Shown one piece after another: positions 41,240 through 43,773 of a stretch of 43,773 nucleotides of DNA. The stretch covers positions 1 to 43,773 of the forward strand of contig JAZLLH010000024.1 of the NCBI GenBank assembly GCA_045598025.1, given 5' to 3'. This DNA comes from UBA1195 sp045598025. GTDB taxonomy: Bacteria > Bacteroidota > Bacteroidia > Bacteroidales > WCHB1-69. The position numbers and the translations under genes are program-made. Below the pieces are notes generated by a model that saw only the letters and a list, made by a program, of their open reading frames with translations, ran no database searches and was not told the DNA's origin. How positions within the stretch are numbered: the stretch's first letter is position 1; each line of letters starts with the position of its first letter.

Positions 41240-42456
41240 AGATATTGGTAACCGGCGCCAAGGGTTTTGTCGGAAAGAACCTTTGCGCTGAACTGAAAAA
41301 CATCCGCGACGGCAAGGCCCGTTGCTATGGCGACCTGGCCATTGAGGATCTCTTTGGGTACGATATTGATTCCAAGCCCGAAGACCTTGATTATTATTGT
41401 CAACAATGCGATTTCGTCTTCAACCTCGCCGGCGTGAACCGTCCTGAGAACCAGGAGGATTTTATGAAAGGCAACTTCGGCTTTGCATCTGCCTTGTTGG
41501 ATACGTTGAAGAAGTATGAAAACACCTGTCCCGTGATGCTGAGCAGCTCGCAGCAGGCAAGTCTCACGGGCCGTTTCGGCAATTCCGAATATGGCCGCAG
41601 CAAGAAGGCGGGTGAGGAACTCTTCTTCAAATATGCGGAAGAAACAGGTGCCAAGGTGTTGGTTTATCGCTTTCCGAACCTCTTTGGCAAGTGGTGCCGT
41701 CCCAACTACAACAGCGCAGTGGCCACCTTCTGCAACAACATCGCCAATGATCTGCCCATCCAGGTGAACGATCCGACTGTGGAACTGGAACTGCTCTACA
41801 TCGATGACCTCGTGGCCGAGATGATCGGGTGCCTGAAGGGTGAGGAACACCGATGCGAATATGCGGGCCTAACCCCCGTCCCCTCAGGGACAGGCCGGTA
41901 TTGCTATTGCCCCGTCACCCACAAAATCACCCTTGGTGCTATCGTTGACCTACTGCATCAATTCAAGGAACTGCCCAATAATCTGATGATTCCGGAAATC
42001 CCTGCGGGCAGCTTTGCCAAAAAGCTCTATTCTGCTTTCCTCAGCTATCTGCCGAAAGAGAAAGCCATCTTCGATTTGAAGATGAACTGCGATCAGCGTG
42101 GCTCTTTCACGGAACTGATCCATACGCCCAAGTGCGGACAGGTAAGCATCAACATCAGCAAGCCGGGTATTACCAAGGGACAGCACTGGCACCACACCAA
42201 GTGGGAGCAGTTCATCGTGGTGAGCGGCCACGGCCTCATCCAGCAACGCAATGAAAACGACCCAGACGGGGAAGTGCTCAACTTTGAGGTTTCTGGTGAT
42301 AAAATCCAATCTGTCATCATGCTTCCCGGCTATACCCATAACATCATCAATCTGAGCGATACCGAAGATTTGGTTACGGTGATGTATTGCAACGAAATTT
42401 TTGATCCTAACAAACCGGATACGTTTTTTGATCCAGTAGAAAATAAAATATCTTAA
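41236..42456 (+). CDS. capF: UDP-2-acetamido-2,6-dideoxy-hexulose reductase CapF
   Basis: This 406-residue bifunctional enzyme belongs to the UDP-L-FucNAc pathway. An N-terminal SDR reductase domain (MKILVTGAKGFVGKNL to about 270, with NLAGVNRPEN and SSSQQASL) precedes a C-terminal cupin. In the cupin, GSFTELI, GITKGQHWHHTKWEQF and PGYTHNIIN carry the metal ligands. In S. aureus the cupin epimerises C3 and the SDR part reduces C4 to give UDP-L-PneNAc/talose-type product. A short loop TPVPSGTGRY lies before YCPVTHKITLGAI. The start overlaps the wbuC stop by four bases, and capE follows after five. Confidence 0.92.
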   Translation: MKILVTGAKGFVGKNLCAELKNIRDGKARCYGDLAIEDLFGYDIDSKPEDLDYYCQQCDFVFNLAGVNRPENQEDFMKGNFGFASALLDTLKKYENTCPVMLSSSQQASLTGRFGNSEYGRSKKAGEELFFKYAEETGAKVLVYRFPNLFGKWCRPNYNSAVATFCNNIANDLPIQVNDPTVELELLYIDDLVAEMIGCLKGEEHRCEYAGLTPVPSGTGRYCYCPVTHKITLGAIVDLLHQFKELPNNLMIPEIPAGSFAKKLYSAFLSYLPKEKAIFDLKMNCDQRGSFTELIHTPKCGQVSINISKPGITKGQHWHHTKWEQFIVVSGHGLIQQRNENDPDGEVLNFEVSGDKIQSVIMLPGYTHNIINLSDTEDLVTVMYCNEIFDPNKPDTFFDPVENKIS

Positions 42457-42461
42457 TTAAT

Positions 42462-43511
42462 ATGAGCATCTTCAAAGATAAAGTTTTAATGATTACCGGT
42501 GGTACCGGTAGCTTCGGCAACGCTGTGCTGAATCGTTTTCTCCGCACCGACATCGCTGAAATCCGTATTTTCTCCAGAGATGAGAAGAAACAGGACGACA
42601 TGCGTCACGAGTATCAGGCCAAGTGGCCCGATGTGGCTCACAAAGTTAAATTTTATATCGGCGACGTGCGCAACAAATCGACTTTGAAGACCGCCATGCA
42701 TGGGGTGGACTACATTTTCCACGCTGCAGCCCTCAAGCAGGTGCCCTCCTGCGAGTTCTTCCCGATGGAAGCTGTGAAGACCAATGTGGTGGGCACGGCC
42801 AATGTCCTGGATGCTGCTATCGATGCCGGTGTGGAATGTGTTATCTGCCTTTCCACCGACAAGGCCGCATACCCTATCAACGCGATGGGTATCAGCAAGG
42901 CGCTGGAAGAGAAGATTGCTGTGGCTATGAGCCGCAACAGTCTGAAGACCAAAATATGCTGCACCCGCTATGGCAATGTGATGTGCTCGCGCGGTTCCGT
43001 CATCCCTTTGTGGATTGAGCAGATCCGGCAGGGCAACCCCATAACGCTGACCGAACCCAAGATGACGCGCTTCATTATGAGTCTGGAAGAGGCTGTTGAT
43101 CTGGTGCTCTTTGCCTTCGAACACGGTGAGAACGGCGATATCCTCGTGCAGAAAGCTCCTGCCTGCACCATCCGGACACAGGCCGAGGCCGTATGCGAAC
43201 TGTTTGGCGGCAAGAAAGAGGAAATCAAAGTCATCGGCATCCGCCACGGTGAGAAGATGTACGAGACACTGCTTACCAAAGAGGAGTGCTCCAAAGCCGT
43301 GGATATGGGCAACTTCTTCCGCGTGCCCGCCGACAACCGCGACCTGAACTATGACAAGTTCTTCACCGAAGGCGACGTGAAACGTGTAACCATTGAGGAG
43401 TTCAACAGCAACAATACCAGGATACTGAATGTGGAAGAGACCAAGGCCAAAATCGCCTCCCTCGAATACATCCAGAACGAACTCAATGGTGTGGCCAACC
43501 TGGCTAAGTGA
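42462..43511 (+). CDS. capE: UDP-GlcNAc 4,6-dehydratase/5-epimerase CapE
   Basis: This 349-residue enzyme takes the first step of UDP-L-FucNAc synthesis. The nucleotide motif MITGGTGSFGNAVLNRF is followed by FHAAALKQVPSCEFFPMEAVKTN and STDKAAYPINAMGISKALEEK. The catalytic segment has Met-x-x-x-Lys (MGISK) where most short-chain dehydrogenases have Tyr-x-x-x-Lys, which is a known feature of CapE/FlaA1-type enzymes. VRYGNV-like CCTRYGNVMCSRGSVIP and the C-terminal RHGEKMYETLLT are standard. It is followed after 34 bases by capG. Confidence 0.95.
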   Translation: MSIFKDKVLMITGGTGSFGNAVLNRFLRTDIAEIRIFSRDEKKQDDMRHEYQAKWPDVAHKVKFYIGDVRNKSTLKTAMHGVDYIFHAAALKQVPSCEFFPMEAVKTNVVGTANVLDAAIDAGVECVICLSTDKAAYPINAMGISKALEEKIAVAMSRNSLKTKICCTRYGNVMCSRGSVIPLWIEQIRQGNPITLTEPKMTRFIMSLEEAVDLVLFAFEHGENGDILVQKAPACTIRTQAEAVCELFGGKKEEIKVIGIRHGEKMYETLLTKEECSKAVDMGNFFRVPADNRDLNYDKFFTEGDVKRVTIEEFNSNNTRILNVEETKAKIASLEYIQNELNGVANLAK

Positions 43512-43545
43512 TATCACAAAAACAAGAAATACTAAATAAAAGATT

Positions 43546-43773
43546 ATGACCCAATTTGCAAATAACGGCAAACTCAAGCTCCTGATTATCGTCGGCACGC
43601 GCCCCGAGATTATCCGCTTGGCAGCCGTGATAAACAAATGCAGAAAATATTTTGACGTGATTCTCGCCCATACGGGACAGAATTACGACTATAACCTCAA
43701 CGGCATCTTCTTCCGTGATTTGAAGCTTGCTGACCCTGAGGTATATATGAATGCGGTGGGCAACGACCTGGGC
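43546..43773 (+). CDS. capG: UDP-N-acetylglucosamine 2-epimerase family protein CapG (partial)
   Basis: The window ends 76 codons into this gene. The start LKLLIIVGTRPEIIRLAAVINKC is the WecB/CapG signature, followed by DVILAHTGQNYD and GIFFRDLKL. In the FucNAc pathway CapG inverts C2 of the CapF product to give UDP-L-FucNAc. Its place straight after capF and capE supports capG over the WecB 2-epimerase that makes ManNAc. Only the N-terminal fifth is visible. Confidence 0.88.
   Translation, partial: MTQFANNGKLKLLIIVGTRPEIIRLAAVINKCRKYFDVILAHTGQNYDYNLNGIFFRDLKLADPEVYMNAVGNDLG

Overview
This window comes from a Bacteroidota chromosome, most likely order Bacteroidales. Four things point there. 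The first complete gene ends in a type IX secretion (T9SS) C-terminal sorting domain. Promoter-like TAnnTTTGC elements, the -7 type of this phylum, recur upstream of operons. Ribosome-binding sites are mostly weak. The housekeeping proteins (RpoB, RpoC, LysRS with a C-terminal extension, a DUF3467 protein after rpoC) look like Bacteroidota versions. I could not resolve the family or genus. There is no rRNA, CRISPR array, prophage or intact insertion sequence.

Layout. (1) 1-2335: the tail of an unknown gene, a 32-bp perfect palindrome, a short ORF that looks like the C-terminal remnant of a beta-propeller protein, and a secreted beta-helix protein with a T9SS signal. (2) 2401-8322: a tight five-gene operon lysS-dnaB-pgk-rpe-rnhA closed by a strong hairpin terminator. 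(3) 8347-12647, minus strand: two exported proteins, an unknown secreted protein and an M48 metalloprotease that seems to end in an outer-membrane beta-barrel. (4) 12812-13442: a membrane-anchored PASTA protein. (5) 13676-27212: the translation/transcription super-cluster tRNA-Thr(TGT)-Tyr-Gly-Thr(GGT)-tuf-tRNA-Trp-secE-nusG-rplKAJL-rpoBC-DUF3467. Its order matches the Escherichia coli thrU-tyrU-glyT-thrT-tufB-secE-nusG-rplKAJL-rpoBC region, with tRNA-Trp added. (6) 27232-30902, minus strand: topA and an arginase-fold protein with an altered metal site. (7) 31035-31823: a family 2 glycosyltransferase. (8) 31883 to the right edge: a surface-polysaccharide (capsule or O-antigen) operon that runs out of the window.

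The polysaccharide operon is almost entirely nucleotide-sugar supply. wlbA and a TviB/WbpO-type 6-dehydrogenase point to an N-acetylated (di)amino-uronic acid. rfbA and rfbB make dTDP-4-keto-6-deoxyglucose. ugd makes UDP-glucuronate. A sugar-1-phosphate nucleotidyltransferase and a galactokinase-family kinase that resembles galacturonokinase may form a salvage route. capF, capE and a truncated capG make UDP-L-FucNAc, and wbuC sits with them. Only one glycosyltransferase (GT4) lies within the run, so the flippase, polymerase and other transferases are expected to the right.

The points most worth following up are the protease-barrel fusion and its secreted partner, the galacturonokinase-like kinase/nucleotidyltransferase pair, loss of the second metal site in the arginase-like protein next to topA, three proline substitutions in the rifamycin-pocket region of RpoB, and the perfect palindrome at a gene-remnant boundary. 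No single wholly new system is proven by the sequence alone.
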